A stretch of 40,925 nt of DNA from assembly GCA_019695235.1 (NCBI GenBank), contig JAIBAI010000025.1:1-40925 (forward strand), given 5' to 3'. Below, in pieces: positions 1 through 7,934 of the stretch. Below the pieces are notes generated by a model. It worked only from the letters and a program-made list of their open reading frames with translations, was not told the origin of the DNA and searched no databases. The translations under genes and the position numbers were made by a program. This DNA comes from Bacteroidia bacterium (GTDB taxonomy: Bacteria; Bacteroidota; Bacteroidia; M30B66). Each line of letters begins with the position of its first letter. Position 1 is the first letter of the stretch.

Positions 1-788
1 ACATACAGCATCGGCAGATAATGTTCGGGGCTGGGTATAGCCAGTTCAAACGCTTTTCCTTTCGACCTGATATTTATAAGCTGTTTATGATCGCCGGATA
101 GTATTAGTTGATTGATTATTTGTTGTGCCTCCAATGCCCAGTCAAACCCGAATGGTTCATTCAATTTATTCCAGGCAACCATACGTAGATTATGTACAAT
201 ATTGCCACTGCCAATAATCAGGATACCCTTTCGTCGCAGCCAGGCCAACTCACCAGCTAAAGCATAGTGTTGGGCAGCACTCATCCGGTAATCAAGACTC
301 AACTGAACAACAGGAACATCAGCAGCAGGGTAGAGGTGTTTTATTACACTCCAGGCACCATGGTCTAAGCCCCAATCTAAATTCGTATTGATGGGCAGCT
401 GCGTTATCTGATTTTTAATTTCTTCTGCAAGTTGTGGTGAGCCGGGGGCCGGATACTGCACATCGAACAAGGCTTGCGGAAATCCTCCAAAATCATGAAT
501 AGTTGTTGGGCGTTCCATTGCGGTTACGAATGAACCCTCTGTTTCCCAATGAGCTGAAATACACAGAATTGCCTTGGGCTTCGGGATGTTTTTACCCATC
601 TGGCGAAAACCACGTGTGAATTCGTTGTCTTCAATGGCATTCATCGGACTTCCATGACCCATAAACAGTACAGGCATTACGTCAATTGGGTTTGCACCGG
701 GTAGTTCTCCGAGTGCTTTTAACTGTACGGTCATAGCAGTGACTGGTATTGAAGCTAATAATCTTAAAAAATCAGTGCGGCTTAACAT
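1..788 (-). CDS. ygiD: 4,5-DOPA dioxygenase extradiol family protein (YgiD/DODA type), 3' end outside window
   Basis: This is a metal-dependent ring-opening dioxygenase-fold protein of the LigB/DODA class; the family cleaves catechols such as DOPA, but the real substrate here is unknown. About 262 codons are visible, starting at the ATG at 788; a longer start is excluded by an in-frame stop just upstream. The four histidines expected in the family are all readable: GHGSP, SAHWE, IVHNL and the C-terminal EHYLP close to the window edge. Only the last few tens of residues should be missing. The N-terminus (MLSRTDFLRLLASIPVTAM) adds a hydrophobic stretch that cytosolic E. coli YgiD lacks, so export or lipid anchoring is possible; the SRxxFL arrangement is Tat-like but has a single arginine. 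It diverges from the secreted protein at 968. No convincing promoter box was found. Confidence 0.85.
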   Translation of the reverse strand, partial: MLSRTDFLRLLASIPVTAMTVQLKALGELPGANPIDVMPVLFMGHGSPMNAIEDNEFTRGFRQMGKNIPKPKAILCISAHWETEGSFVTAMERPTTIHDFGGFPQALFDVQYPAPGSPQLAEEIKNQITQLPINTNLDWGLDHGAWSVIKHLYPAADVPVVQLSLDYRMSAAQHYALAGELAWLRRKGILIIGSGNIVHNLRMVAWNKLNEPFGFDWALEAQQIINQLILSGDHKQLINIRSKGKAFELAIPSPEHYLPMLY

Positions 789-967
789 TTAAGAAGCATT
801 TGGCCAATTTTTATATTGGGTTTGATGGTCAAATTTGGTTTTAGATTTCAAATTACACAAACAGCCTTTTGCGAAAAAAGTTCATATTAACTTAATTACC
901 TATTTGGGCTTGTTCTATTAAATGAAAACATTGCTTAATTTAGCTTGAAATTACAAATTCTAGCCGT

Positions 968-2959
968 ATGTTTAAATATCAACTATCCATTTTGCTAAGT
1001 ATTTTTATGGGTTCATTACATGCTCAATGGACCAGTGACCCGAATGCGCCGGCCGTTGTTTGTGACACAAGCAATCAGCAGCAGGGAGTGCAGACACTGA
1101 AAGATGGGGCAGGAGGGGTATACGTTTTTTGGACGGATGATCGCGCCGTATATCAGAATAATGATGTGTATGCGCAGCATTATTCTGCAGCCGGTCTGCC
1201 ACTGTGGGAGAAGAATGGTAGGCTACTTATTGATTACCGGGGTTCAGTAAATTCTTATCAGGCTGCTGCCCATGGTGACGGTTCTTTTTTAATTGCATGG
1301 TCAGTTATTAATAGTCCGCAGGGAGAATCGAACGGTGTTTATGCAATACGTTTTGACGGAGAAGGCCAGAAGCTTTGGCAAGACACGGTTAAGCTGAGAA
1401 ACCAGACTTCCTACCCCAATTCAATTGGGGGAGTGCGGCTGGTTAAGTCGTTGGACACTTATTTTGTTGCTTCCCAAGGAAACCTGATTGGAGGGGCAAA
1501 TCAGGTGAAAATCAATAAGATAGATGCTGATGGCAACCTTTTATGGCCATTTGGTGGTTCTGAATCGCCTGGCTCTATTGGTAGCTATGGTTCTTTTGGT
1601 TGTTCGCCGGATAACCAGGGGAAGCTGTACTTGTATAAAACCACCGGAAATGGTTTGGGGGCGGGGATTTATTGCATGTTAATTGGTGGTACTACTGATT
1701 TGGTGAATCAATGGTTAAACTGGGAAAATGTAACTATACTCAGCCAGGGCTTAGGTGGAAATTACAGTGCTATCGGCGACGAGCAGGGCATTACCTTCGT
1801 ATGGGTAGGAGGAGGAACTGAAGGTTCAGGAACAAACATTTATGCAAGAAGGTTTTTGGCGAGCAATGGTGGGCAAAGCTGGAATAACTCAACCAAAGTA
1901 ATCACAGCTGCGGAGGGAAATCAAAGTAACTTTTACTTGAAAAAATCTGGAGCAAATTATTACATCACATGGGCCGACAGTAGGCCCGGTGTTATTGGTA
2001 ATTCAGCTATTTATGCCCAGAAATTTACTATCAATGGGGTAGTACTCTGGCAGGAGAATGGGGTGCAGGTAGCCAACCTGAATACATATATTCCATACCC
2101 TGAGTTTGATCTTGATTCAAACAATACCATGTGTATTGCGCATGCAAGCGGAGGCCTTGTTGCCCATAAGCTCCACGATGACGGAACCACTATTGACTGG
2201 GCACCTGCAGGATGTAAGGTGTTTAGCAGTACCTATTCTCCTTTTTATAGCGATTTCAACATGCTATATACAGGTGAGCGTTTTGTTGTCGTTGGTGCAG
2301 CATCGCGCCCTGGCGGTGGAGCTGACAATATTTATATAAATGAAGTAAAGCTACCACCGGTTGAAATAACGCGCGAAGTGAGCGCATGCAACAGCTATAC
2401 GCTTTACGATTCAACCTATACGGTGTCTGATAGTTATGTAATAGATAGGGGCGACACTATTTTAACGCTCGATCTAACCATTACTCAGAATCATGCCGAA
2501 TTTACTACAGAAGGTTTAAAGCTAACTGCTGTCAACGATGGTGAATTTCAATGGTATAATTGTAGCACCAGTTCGATTGTTGGTGATGCGACCAACCCGG
2601 TATTCAATGTAACTGTTTCAGGTAATTATGCCCTGATTTTGACCAATGGGGCATGCGTTGATACATCAGAATGTGCGGAGATTACTGTGCTCGCCATAGA
2701 TGAGATGGCACACCGCAAAAATCTGAATGTTTTCCCTAACCCGGGTGATGATTACATGGTTGTTGCTGCGACTAATTTAAGCTTTGCCCCTGAGCAGGTA
2801 ACTATTATCGCTATGAGTGGACAGGTAGTATATCAGGAGCTTGTCGCCCAGGGGCTAAGCACAGTTAAAGTGAATACCAGTGAATTTGCAAGCGGTTTGT
2901 ACCTGATTCGTCTTACCGGAAACTCCGGTATTCTTCAAAGTACTTGGATGAAAAAATAA
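968..2959 (+). CDS. T9SS-exported repeat protein with type A C-terminal sorting domain
   Basis: This 663-aa protein is secreted and probably surface-attached. Residues 1-20 form a Sec signal peptide ending in LHAQ. Residues about 45-460 carry at least five degenerate copies of a beta-rich repeat. Its pattern is W-x-D-x-R, then IYAQ or VYAQ, then a glycine, then a tryptophan and NG, as in WTDDR...DVYAQ...LWEKNG and WADSR...AIYAQ...LWQENG; this suggests a propeller-like fold. A cysteine-containing Ig-like module follows (about 500-580). The last 80 residues are a type A sorting domain with VFPNP, a central SGQVVYQ strand and SGLYLIRLTG before the terminal KK, which predicts export through the type IX system. 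No enzymatic motif is visible. It is a single-gene unit ending at a strong hairpin. Its ligand or role cannot be read from the sequence. Confidence 0.88.
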   Translation: MFKYQLSILLSIFMGSLHAQWTSDPNAPAVVCDTSNQQQGVQTLKDGAGGVYVFWTDDRAVYQNNDVYAQHYSAAGLPLWEKNGRLLIDYRGSVNSYQAAAHGDGSFLIAWSVINSPQGESNGVYAIRFDGEGQKLWQDTVKLRNQTSYPNSIGGVRLVKSLDTYFVASQGNLIGGANQVKINKIDADGNLLWPFGGSESPGSIGSYGSFGCSPDNQGKLYLYKTTGNGLGAGIYCMLIGGTTDLVNQWLNWENVTILSQGLGGNYSAIGDEQGITFVWVGGGTEGSGTNIYARRFLASNGGQSWNNSTKVITAAEGNQSNFYLKKSGANYYITWADSRPGVIGNSAIYAQKFTINGVVLWQENGVQVANLNTYIPYPEFDLDSNNTMCIAHASGGLVAHKLHDDGTTIDWAPAGCKVFSSTYSPFYSDFNMLYTGERFVVVGAASRPGGGADNIYINEVKLPPVEITREVSACNSYTLYDSTYTVSDSYVIDRGDTILTLDLTITQNHAEFTTEGLKLTAVNDGEFQWYNCSTSSIVGDATNPVFNVTVSGNYALILTNGACVDTSECAEITVLAIDEMAHRKNLNVFPNPGDDYMVVAATNLSFAPEQVTIIAMSGQVVYQELVAQGLSTVKVNTSEFASGLYLIRLTGNSGILQSTWMKK

Positions 2960-2985
2960 AAGGCTGCCTTTTGGGGGCAGCCTTT
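2959..2985. terminator. Bidirectional rho-independent terminator
   Basis: A perfect 10-bp stem (AAAGGCTGCC paired with GGCAGCCTTT) encloses a 7-nt loop between the convergent repeat-protein gene and rplT. On the minus strand the stem is followed by TTATTTTTT, a good U-tract for the thrS-infC-rpmI-rplT operon. On the plus strand TTTAAATAAAA follows, which is weaker. It starts on the last base of the plus-strand stop codon. Confidence 0.88.
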
Positions 2986-3005
2986 AAATAAAAGGATTTA
3001 ACCGT

Positions 3006-3350
3006 TTATTTTACAGCATCCAGAATCGCTTTAAACGCATCCGGATTGTTCATGGCTAAATCAGCCAATGCTTTACGGTTGAGTTGGATATTTTTAGCGT
3101 GAATCTTTCCCATCAGTTCGCTGTAGGAAAGACCGTGCTGGCGTGCACCTGCATTGATACGCTGAATCCAAAGTGAACGGAAATTCCGTTTTTTGGTTTT
3201 GCGGTCGCGGTACGCATAGGTTAGACCTTTCTCAAGAATATTTTTCGCTACGGTGTAGACATTCTTGCGGGGACCTATAAACCCCTTGGTCTGATTTAGG
3301 ATTTTCTTTCTTCTCGCCCTAGAGGCGACATGGTTCACTGAACGTGGCAT
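3006..3350 (-). CDS. rplT: 50S ribosomal protein L20 (bL20)
   Basis: This is the 114-aa large-subunit protein L20, which binds 23S rRNA early in 50S assembly. The N-terminus [16 protein letters not shown], the YTVAKN and [11 protein letters not shown] blocks and the [12 protein letters not shown] signature are all present at normal length. It is the last gene of the thrS-infC-rpmI-rplT operon, 78 nt after rpmI, and is followed by the bidirectional hairpin terminator. In other bacteria L20 represses its own operon by binding the rpmI-rplT leader; I see no conserved L20-binding structure to support that here. Confidence 0.98.
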   Translation of the reverse strand: MPRSVNHVASRARRKKILNQTKGFIGPRKNVYTVAKNILEKGLTYAYRDRKTKKRNFRSLWIQRINAGARQHGLSYSELMGKIHAKNIQLNRKALADLAMNNPDAFKAILDAVK

Positions 3351-3428
3351 GTTTGATGGGTGTTTTGATGAACAGCGTCCTTAGATTAATTCGGGAGCTT
3401 TATGCTGGGCATCTGGTTAAACAAATGA

Positions 3429-3629
3429 TTATTTTCCGATTACAAGCATACGCTTTACGAGGCCTTCATCTGACGGAGAAACCAAACCTGAGTGCGTCAG
3501 ACGACGTTTCTGGGTGGTGGTTTTCTTAGTTAGAATGTGCCGCTTAAAAGCATGCTTTCTTTTGATTTTTCCGGATGCAGTCAGCTTGAAACGCTTCTTT
3601 GCACTCGAATTTGTCTTCATTTTAGGCAT
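3429..3629 (-). CDS. rpmI: 50S ribosomal protein L35 (bL35)
   Basis: This is a complete 66-aa L35, a small basic component of the large subunit. The N-terminal [20 protein letters not shown] and the following [11 protein letters not shown] segment are the family hallmarks. It sits 21 nt after infC and 78 nt before rplT, in the standard infC-rpmI-rplT order. The ATG is the only reasonable start, because the protein begins exactly at the conserved MPKMKT. Confidence 0.98.
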   Translation of the reverse strand: MPKMKTNSSAKKRFKLTASGKIKRKHAFKRHILTKKTTTQKRRLTHSGLVSPSDEGLVKRMLVIGK

Positions 3630-3650
3630 CTGAGCGGTATTTAGTTTTGG

Positions 3651-4217
3651 TTATTTTTTCTTTTTGGGTGAAATGAACATAATCATTCGCTTTCCTTCAA
3701 GGGCGGGTAAGCTCTCGGCTTTACCATATTCTTCAAGTTCAGCAGCAAATTTTAACAGCAATATCTCCCCTTTGTCCTTAAAAAGTATTGAACGGCCTTT
3801 AAAAAACACGAAGGCTTTCACTTTTGAACCCTCCTGAAGGAATTTCTTGGCATGGTTCAACTTAAAATTGAAATCGTGCTCATCGGTATTGGGCCCGAAC
3901 CGAACCTCCTTGACCACAATCTTGGAGGCTTTGGCCTTCATTTCCTTCTGTTTTTTCTTCTGATCATACAAGAATTTCTTGTAGTCAGTAACCCGGCAAA
4001 CGGGTGGTTCAGCATTGGGAACAATTTCTACCAGATCCAATTCTTTCTCACGGGCAATACGAAGTGCCTGATCAAATGAAATAACGGCTGATTCAATGTC
4101 TTCTCCGACAATACGAACCTGTGAAACCCCGGTTATCTTTTCATTAATCCGGTGCAGTTCCTCTTTCTTTTGCGGGCCCCGGTTGAATGGCCTGGGCGGG
4201 CGGGGTGGTAATGCTAT
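3651..4217 (-). CDS. infC: Translation initiation factor IF-3, initiating at an AUA codon
   Basis: IF-3 binds the 30S subunit, keeps it apart from 50S and proofreads start codons. Read from ATA at 4217-4215 the protein is 188 aa, the normal length. The N-domain contains [19 protein letters not shown] and the [15 protein letters not shown] helix. The linker is lysine-rich, and the C-domain contains [14 protein letters not shown] and ends in KKKK. No ATG or GTG occurs in frame upstream of the conserved N-domain, the first TTG lies inside it, and a TAA stop sits two codons before the ATA. An AGGAGG ends 7 nt before the ATA, which fixes the start. Rare infC start codons (AUU in E. coli) are the basis of IF-3 autoregulation, so the same control is likely. 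A start chosen by a simple ORF finder (TTG at 4040) would remove most of the N-domain. The gene begins 14 nt after the thrS stop codon. Confidence 0.95.
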   Translation of the reverse strand: MALPPRPPRPFNRGPQKKEELHRINEKITGVSQVRIVGEDIESAVISFDQALRIAREKELDLVEIVPNAEPPVCRVTDYKKFLYDQKKKQKEMKAKASKIVVKEVRFGPNTDEHDFNFKLNHAKKFLQEGSKVKAFVFFKGRSILFKDKGEILLLKFAAELEEYGKAESLPALEGKRMIMFISPKKKK

Positions 4218-4224
4218 GGCTTAT

Positions 4225-4230
4225 CCTCCT
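4225..4230 (-). promoter_or_regulatory. Strong Shine-Dalgarno sequence of infC
   Basis: AGGAGG lies 7 nt before the ATA start codon and directly after the thrS stop codon. It decides the infC start. It stands out because nearly all other genes in this window have no recognisable Shine-Dalgarno sequence. Confidence 0.88.
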
Positions 4231-4231
4231 T

Positions 4232-6184
4232 TCAGTTGTTAGTACTAATCATGCTGCTGATTTCCTGTGAAATCAATTGGGCAAAAGCTTCGGGTAACAT
4301 CTCTCCGAGGTCACCTTCCCCCTGCTTTCTGACCGAAATAGAGGCATTCTGCTCCTCCTTTTCGCCCACAATTAGCATATACGGAACCTTAGATAATTCA
4401 GCATCCCGTATCTTTTTGCCCGCTCTCTCGTCACGTTCGTCAACGGCGGCGCGAATATCGTAATTTTTAAGTAGTTGTGAAACTTTTTTCCCGTATTCAT
4501 TATACTTTTCTGAAATAGGCAGAATAATTGCCTGTTCGGGCACCAACCAAAGCGGGAATTTTCCGGCACAATGCTCAATCAGAACAGCTACAAAACGCTC
4601 CATAGAACCAAAAGGTGCCCGATGAATCATCACCGGCCTGTGTTTCTGATTATCAGCACCCATGTACTCCAACTCAAATCGCTCAGGTAAGTTGTAATCA
4701 ACCTGAATGGTTCCTAATTGCCACTTCCGGCCAATAGCATCTCGAACCATGAAGTCAAGCTTTGGCCCGTAAAATGCAGCTTCACCATATTCTATAACTG
4801 TGTTCAGTCCGCGCTCTGTAGCTACTTCTATAATTGACCTTTCTGCCTTCTCCCAATTTTCATCCGAACCAATGTATTTGCTTTTGTTTTCCGGGTCTCT
4901 TAGCGAAACCTGGGCAGTGAAATCTGTGAAATCAAGTGCCTTGAAAATCATCAATACAAGGTCAATTACTTTGCTAAACTCTTCTTTTACCTGATCCGGA
5001 CGGCAGAAAATATGCGCATCATCCTGGGTAAAGCCCCGCACCCTCGTTAAACCATGCAACTCACCACTTTGCTCATAACGATACACAGTACCAAACTCAG
5101 CATAACGAACAGGTAGTTCACGATACGAACGTGGCTTGTGTTTATATATCTCACAATGGTGCGGGCAATTCATGGGCTTTAATAGAAACTCCTCGCCTTC
5201 AGCAGGTGTATGAATGGGCTTGAACGAATCAGCACCGTATTTTTCGTAATGCCCTGAAGTTACATATAAGTCTTTGTGCCCAATATGCGGGGTAACCACC
5301 TGCTCATAACCTGTGGCAGCCTGGGCTTTCTTAAGATAGTCAACCAGGCGCTCACGCAATGCAGTTCCTTTGGGCAACCAAAGCGGCAAACCTTGTCCTA
5401 CCTTGTCGCTGAACATAAATAACTCTAACTCCTTGCCTAACTTACGGTGATCACGCTTTTTTGCCTCTTCAAGCAAATGAAGGTATTCATCAAGTTCTGA
5501 TTGCTTTGGAAAAGTGATTCCATAAATACGGGTGAGCTGCTTGTTCTTCTCATCACCCTTCCAGTAAGCTCCGGCAATATTTAGCAATTTAATTGCTTTA
5601 ATACGCTCGGTGTCAGGTATATGCGGACCTCTGCACAAGTCGGTGAAATTTCCTTGCTTGTAAAAAGTGATACTGCCATCCTCAAGGTCTTGCAACAATT
5701 CTAACTTATAGGGGTCGCCTTTTTCGGTAAAATAACCAATTGCATCTGCTTTACTGATTTCTTGTCGGTTGAAAGTACGCTTGTTGCGGGCAAGCTCTTT
5801 CATCTTTGCCTCTATTACCGGAAAATCTTCAGATGAAATACTTTGCTCACCTAAATCAACATCGTAATAAAAACCATTTTCTATCGGGGGGCCAATGCCA
5901 AACCGGATGCCGGGATAAAGTTCCTCCAGTGCTTCTGCCATCAAATGTGCTGAACTGTGCCAAAGGGCTCTTTTTCCGTCAACATCATTCCATGTGAGCA
6001 ACTTAACAGCGGCATCTTGTACAATAGGCCGCGTGGCATCCCAAACTTCGCCATTTATCTCAGCAACAAGCACATTCCGGGCTAATCCTTCACTGATGCT
6101 TTTTGCGATATCAAGTGCACAAACACCTGATTCATACTGACGTATGGAACCGTCGGGGAGGGTAATCTGAATCATCGAAGACAT
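4232..6184 (-). CDS. thrS: Threonyl-tRNA synthetase
   Basis: This 650-aa class II synthetase charges tRNA-Thr in the cytoplasm. An N-terminal TGS domain (about 1-62) is followed by the editing domain with HSSAH (76-80) and DLCRGPH (C184, H188), which hydrolyses Ser-tRNA-Thr. The catalytic core has the zinc ligands C340 in MNCPHHC and H391 in DDAHIFC, plus a histidine in [13 protein letters not shown]. The C-terminal anticodon-binding domain (from about residue 545) is complete. It is the first gene of thrS-infC-rpmI-rplT. The ATG at 6184 is taken as the start, although a second ATG lies three codons later. A promoter box sits only 8 nt upstream, so the transcript may be almost leaderless. Confidence 0.98.
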   Translation of the reverse strand: MSSMIQITLPDGSIRQYESGVCALDIAKSISEGLARNVLVAEINGEVWDATRPIVQDAAVKLLTWNDVDGKRALWHSSAHLMAEALEELYPGIRFGIGPPIENGFYYDVDLGEQSISSEDFPVIEAKMKELARNKRTFNRQEISKADAIGYFTEKGDPYKLELLQDLEDGSITFYKQGNFTDLCRGPHIPDTERIKAIKLLNIAGAYWKGDEKNKQLTRIYGITFPKQSELDEYLHLLEEAKKRDHRKLGKELELFMFSDKVGQGLPLWLPKGTALRERLVDYLKKAQAATGYEQVVTPHIGHKDLYVTSGHYEKYGADSFKPIHTPAEGEEFLLKPMNCPHHCEIYKHKPRSYRELPVRYAEFGTVYRYEQSGELHGLTRVRGFTQDDAHIFCRPDQVKEEFSKVIDLVLMIFKALDFTDFTAQVSLRDPENKSKYIGSDENWEKAERSIIEVATERGLNTVIEYGEAAFYGPKLDFMVRDAIGRKWQLGTIQVDYNLPERFELEYMGADNQKHRPVMIHRAPFGSMERFVAVLIEHCAGKFPLWLVPEQAIILPISEKYNEYGKKVSQLLKNYDIRAAVDERDERAGKKIRDAELSKVPYMLIVGEKEEQNASISVRKQGEGDLGEMLPEAFAQLISQEISSMISTNN

Positions 6185-6192
6185 GTAAACCG

Positions 6193-6200
6193 CAAAGATA
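6193..6200 (-). promoter_or_regulatory. Bacteroidota -7 promoter element of the thrS operon
   Basis: TATCTTTG matches the Bacteroidota -7 consensus TAnnTTTG exactly and ends 8 nt before the thrS ATG. I could not find a clear TTTG -33 element. Transcription should begin within a few nucleotides of the start codon. Confidence 0.65.
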
Positions 6201-6322
6201 AGCAGACAAACTTGCTTTTGAATGCCTGTGGCAAAGCGCTGCCTTACTTTTTAGCACATATAAACTGATTCAATACCGAATTTTAGCTAAATCTTAGTGT
6301 GCAGATAAAAGATTTTTACTGA

Positions 6323-7027
6323 CTAACGTGCTACAGTTAAGCGACTTACCATTGAAAAGCGTTTGCCTTTTAGTACGGTATAATATTTGCCGCTTTCAAG
6401 ATTTTGCAGGTCAATATGAATGAGTTGTTTCCGACGTACACGTCCAACTTCAAACTGATATACCTGATTACCCTGAACATCCTGTACTTCAAAATGCAAT
6501 TTCTTTTCCCGGCGTGGTAAATTTAAGCGCACATCAACCTCAAGCTTATTATCATGTGGAAAAACAATATAATGTTCCATTTCTTCAAGCTCTAAGGGTG
6601 CAGAATGGTCAACTACCTCAATTTCAATTGTTTTACGTGAAATTTCATCCTTATTGCTTGCAATTACTTCCACCTGGTACTTCCCGGGCTTTGAAAACTT
6701 GTGTGATACATTCCTGAAGCCGCTTAATGAACTCCCATCTCCGAATTTCCATACGAACTCATTCGCCCATGACGAGTTGGCGGCAAATTCAACCTCCTGT
6801 TCTGAGGCCAGATCAATGATCAAACTCGATGCACGGATACTTAAATCAGTGTTGATGGTTTTTGAAAGCAGTTTGTTGGCTGTCTGCTTATCGGTAAATG
6901 CACTTAGCAATTCATAGCCAGGCTGTGTTTCGCTCTGCACAAATACATCACCTGTCTGTGCATTTACTTGTGTTGAAAGCAGTAGACTTAAAAAAACGAA
7001 TGAAAAGCCAAAGTAGGTTTTTTTCAT
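6323..7027 (-). CDS. Secreted PKD-domain protein with T9SS-like C-terminus
   Basis: The gene encodes 234 aa. Residues 1-23 are a signal peptide ending in VNAQ. A single PKD fold (about 65-140) is recognised by WKFGDGSSLSG, the HKFSKPGKYQVEVIA strand and the closing EIEVV. The last 85 residues (from about YIVFPHDNKLEVDV to the terminal SRLTVAR) look like a divergent sorting domain, with VQDVQGNQVYQ in place of the usual central strand and SGKYYTVLKG near the end. The T9SS assignment is therefore tentative. No catalytic residues are visible, so an adhesive or scaffold role is only a guess. It is a single-gene unit between the thrS promoter and its own promoter box; no terminator was found between it and thrS. 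Confidence 0.8.
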   Translation of the reverse strand: MKKTYFGFSFVFLSLLLSTQVNAQTGDVFVQSETQPGYELLSAFTDKQTANKLLSKTINTDLSIRASSLIIDLASEQEVEFAANSSWANEFVWKFGDGSSLSGFRNVSHKFSKPGKYQVEVIASNKDEISRKTIEIEVVDHSAPLELEEMEHYIVFPHDNKLEVDVRLNLPRREKKLHFEVQDVQGNQVYQFEVGRVRRKQLIHIDLQNLESGKYYTVLKGKRFSMVSRLTVAR

Positions 7028-7048
7028 GTTGCTTGTATTTTATCGCAA

Positions 7049-7056
7049 CAAACCTA
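7049..7056 (-). promoter_or_regulatory. -7 promoter element of the PKD-protein gene
   Basis: TAGGTTTG is an exact TAnnTTTG match ending 21 nt before the ATG at 7027. No clear -33 TTTG is present, which would fit an activator-dependent promoter. A perfect palindrome lies about 55-75 bp further upstream. Confidence 0.55.
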
Positions 7057-7111
7057 CCTCCGTCCGTCTGCCTATGCAGGCCATACAAGGCCAGTGGCAG
7101 CAATGTGTAAG

Positions 7112-7133
7112 AACTGAGCATTAATGCTCAGTT
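7112..7133. repeat. Perfect 22-bp palindrome, candidate operator
   Basis: The half-site AACTGAGCATT is followed immediately by its exact reverse complement AATGCTCAGTT, with no spacer. A loopless palindrome is more like a binding site for a dimeric protein than a terminator, and no U-tract follows on either strand. It lies upstream of the PKD-protein promoter, in an activator-like position. No regulator gene is adjacent. Confidence 0.6.
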
Positions 7134-7214
7134 TGCTCAATAGAAATTAGTGCAATACGCTCATATACAGCATATTGCAAATTGTAAAACTGGCCAAATT
7201 GTATTAAAATAAAA

Positions 7215-7256
7215 AACCATTTTAACGTAACCTGCTAAGGTTACATTAAAATGGTT
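7215..7256 (-). terminator. Rho-independent terminator of the slyD-like gene
   Basis: An 18-bp stem (7215-7232 with 7239-7256) has one internal C/T difference, which can form a G-U pair in RNA, and encloses a 6-nt loop. On the minus strand the stem is followed by a run of T (TTTTTTATTTT), as expected for termination after the peptidyl-prolyl isomerase gene ending at 7318. The rest of 7028-7317 holds only the promoter box and palindrome listed separately. Confidence 0.85.
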
Positions 7257-7317
7257 GAGAATAAATGAAGACCTATAAACGCCCTAAGCGCGTTTCAGGT
7301 AATATTTCAAAGAAAAA

Positions 7318-7836
7318 TCAATGGTGATGACCACCTTCACCATGCACATGGCCATGAGCAAGTTCTTCGGCTGAAGCTTGACGAACGTCTTTTATATTAC
7401 CCTGAAAATGAAGGTCTTTTCCTGCCAGTGGATGGTTAAAGTCCATCAGAACATGGTCATCAGACACAGAAACAACCAATCCTTGCAGTTGGTGGCCCTG
7501 GTCGTCAACCATGGGAATAAAGTTTCCTGCTCTAATCATTTCTGTATCAAGTTCTTCGCCCTCGGCTTTAAAGGCATTTATTGGAAGTTGTACAATGTTT
7601 TCATCTGAAGAAACTCCATAGCCATTTTCAGATTTTATAATAAAATCAAATGATTCACCTATTTTTAGTCCATTGAGGTTTTTCTCAAATTCTTCAAGCA
7701 GGCCGCCTGTACCGAATAAAAATACGAAGGGCCTAGCTTCACTGGTTTCTTCAACCAACTCTTCCTGTGGATGTTGTTCATTACTTACAGTTAGTTTGTA
7801 ATTCACTGATACTACTGTTTTGTCGCTGACGATCAT
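7318..7836 (-). CDS. FKBP-type peptidyl-prolyl cis-trans isomerase, SlyD-like
   Basis: This is a 172-aa SlyD-type isomerase and chaperone. The FKBP half-domains flank an inserted IF domain. Visible landmarks are VVSVNYKLTV at the start, FLFGTGGLLEEFEKNLNGLKIGE, the insert with GNFIPMVDDQGHQ, and the closing MDFNHPLAGKDLHFQGNI strand. The tail GHVHGEGGHHH is histidine-rich and could bind nickel or zinc, as in SlyD. The reading frame stays open a further 11 codons upstream, but the promoter box at 7857-7864 overlaps that stretch, so I place the start at the ATG at 7836, directly before IVSDKTVVSV. It is a single-gene unit, divergent from the aminotransferase operon and closed by a strong terminator. 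Confidence 0.9.
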   Translation of the reverse strand: MIVSDKTVVSVNYKLTVSNEQHPQEELVEETSEARPFVFLFGTGGLLEEFEKNLNGLKIGESFDFIIKSENGYGVSSDENIVQLPINAFKAEGEELDTEMIRAGNFIPMVDDQGHQLQGLVVSVSDDHVLMDFNHPLAGKDLHFQGNIKDVRQASAEELAHGHVHGEGGHHH

Positions 7837-7856
7837 AAAGTATTTTGATTTTTGTT

Positions 7857-7864
7857 CAAAGGTA
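7857..7864 (-). promoter_or_regulatory. -7 promoter element of the slyD-like gene
   Basis: TACCTTTG is an exact TAnnTTTG match ending 20 nt before the chosen ATG at 7836. It lies inside the longer open frame and so argues against the upstream start. It is back-to-back with the aminotransferase promoter, about 56 bp apart. Confidence 0.6.
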
Positions 7865-7899
7865 TACAATAATGTATTCGGGCTTATGCACCTTTGTTA

Positions 7900-7928
7900 T
7901 TGTTTGTGAAATTTGTTCTTTAGTTTTG
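7900..7928 (+). promoter_or_regulatory. Promoter of the aminotransferase operon
   Basis: The -7 element TAGTTTTG (7921-7928) is an exact TAnnTTTG match. A TTG at 7900-7902 lies 18 bp upstream as a possible -33 element. The -7 box ends just 6 nt before the ATG at 7935, so the transcript is predicted to be leaderless or nearly so. Confidence 0.62.
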
Positions 7929-7934
7929 CCGCTT

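Noticed and set aside
3651-4040. infC as a 129-aa gene starting at TTG 4040
   Set aside because: It would cut most of the conserved N-domain; the frame continues upstream to a normal length with an SD-backed ATA start.
6185-6322. T-box or threonine attenuator upstream of thrS
   Set aside because: No T-box core or leader peptide visible, and the promoter box sits only 8 nt before the start codon, leaving no room for a leader.
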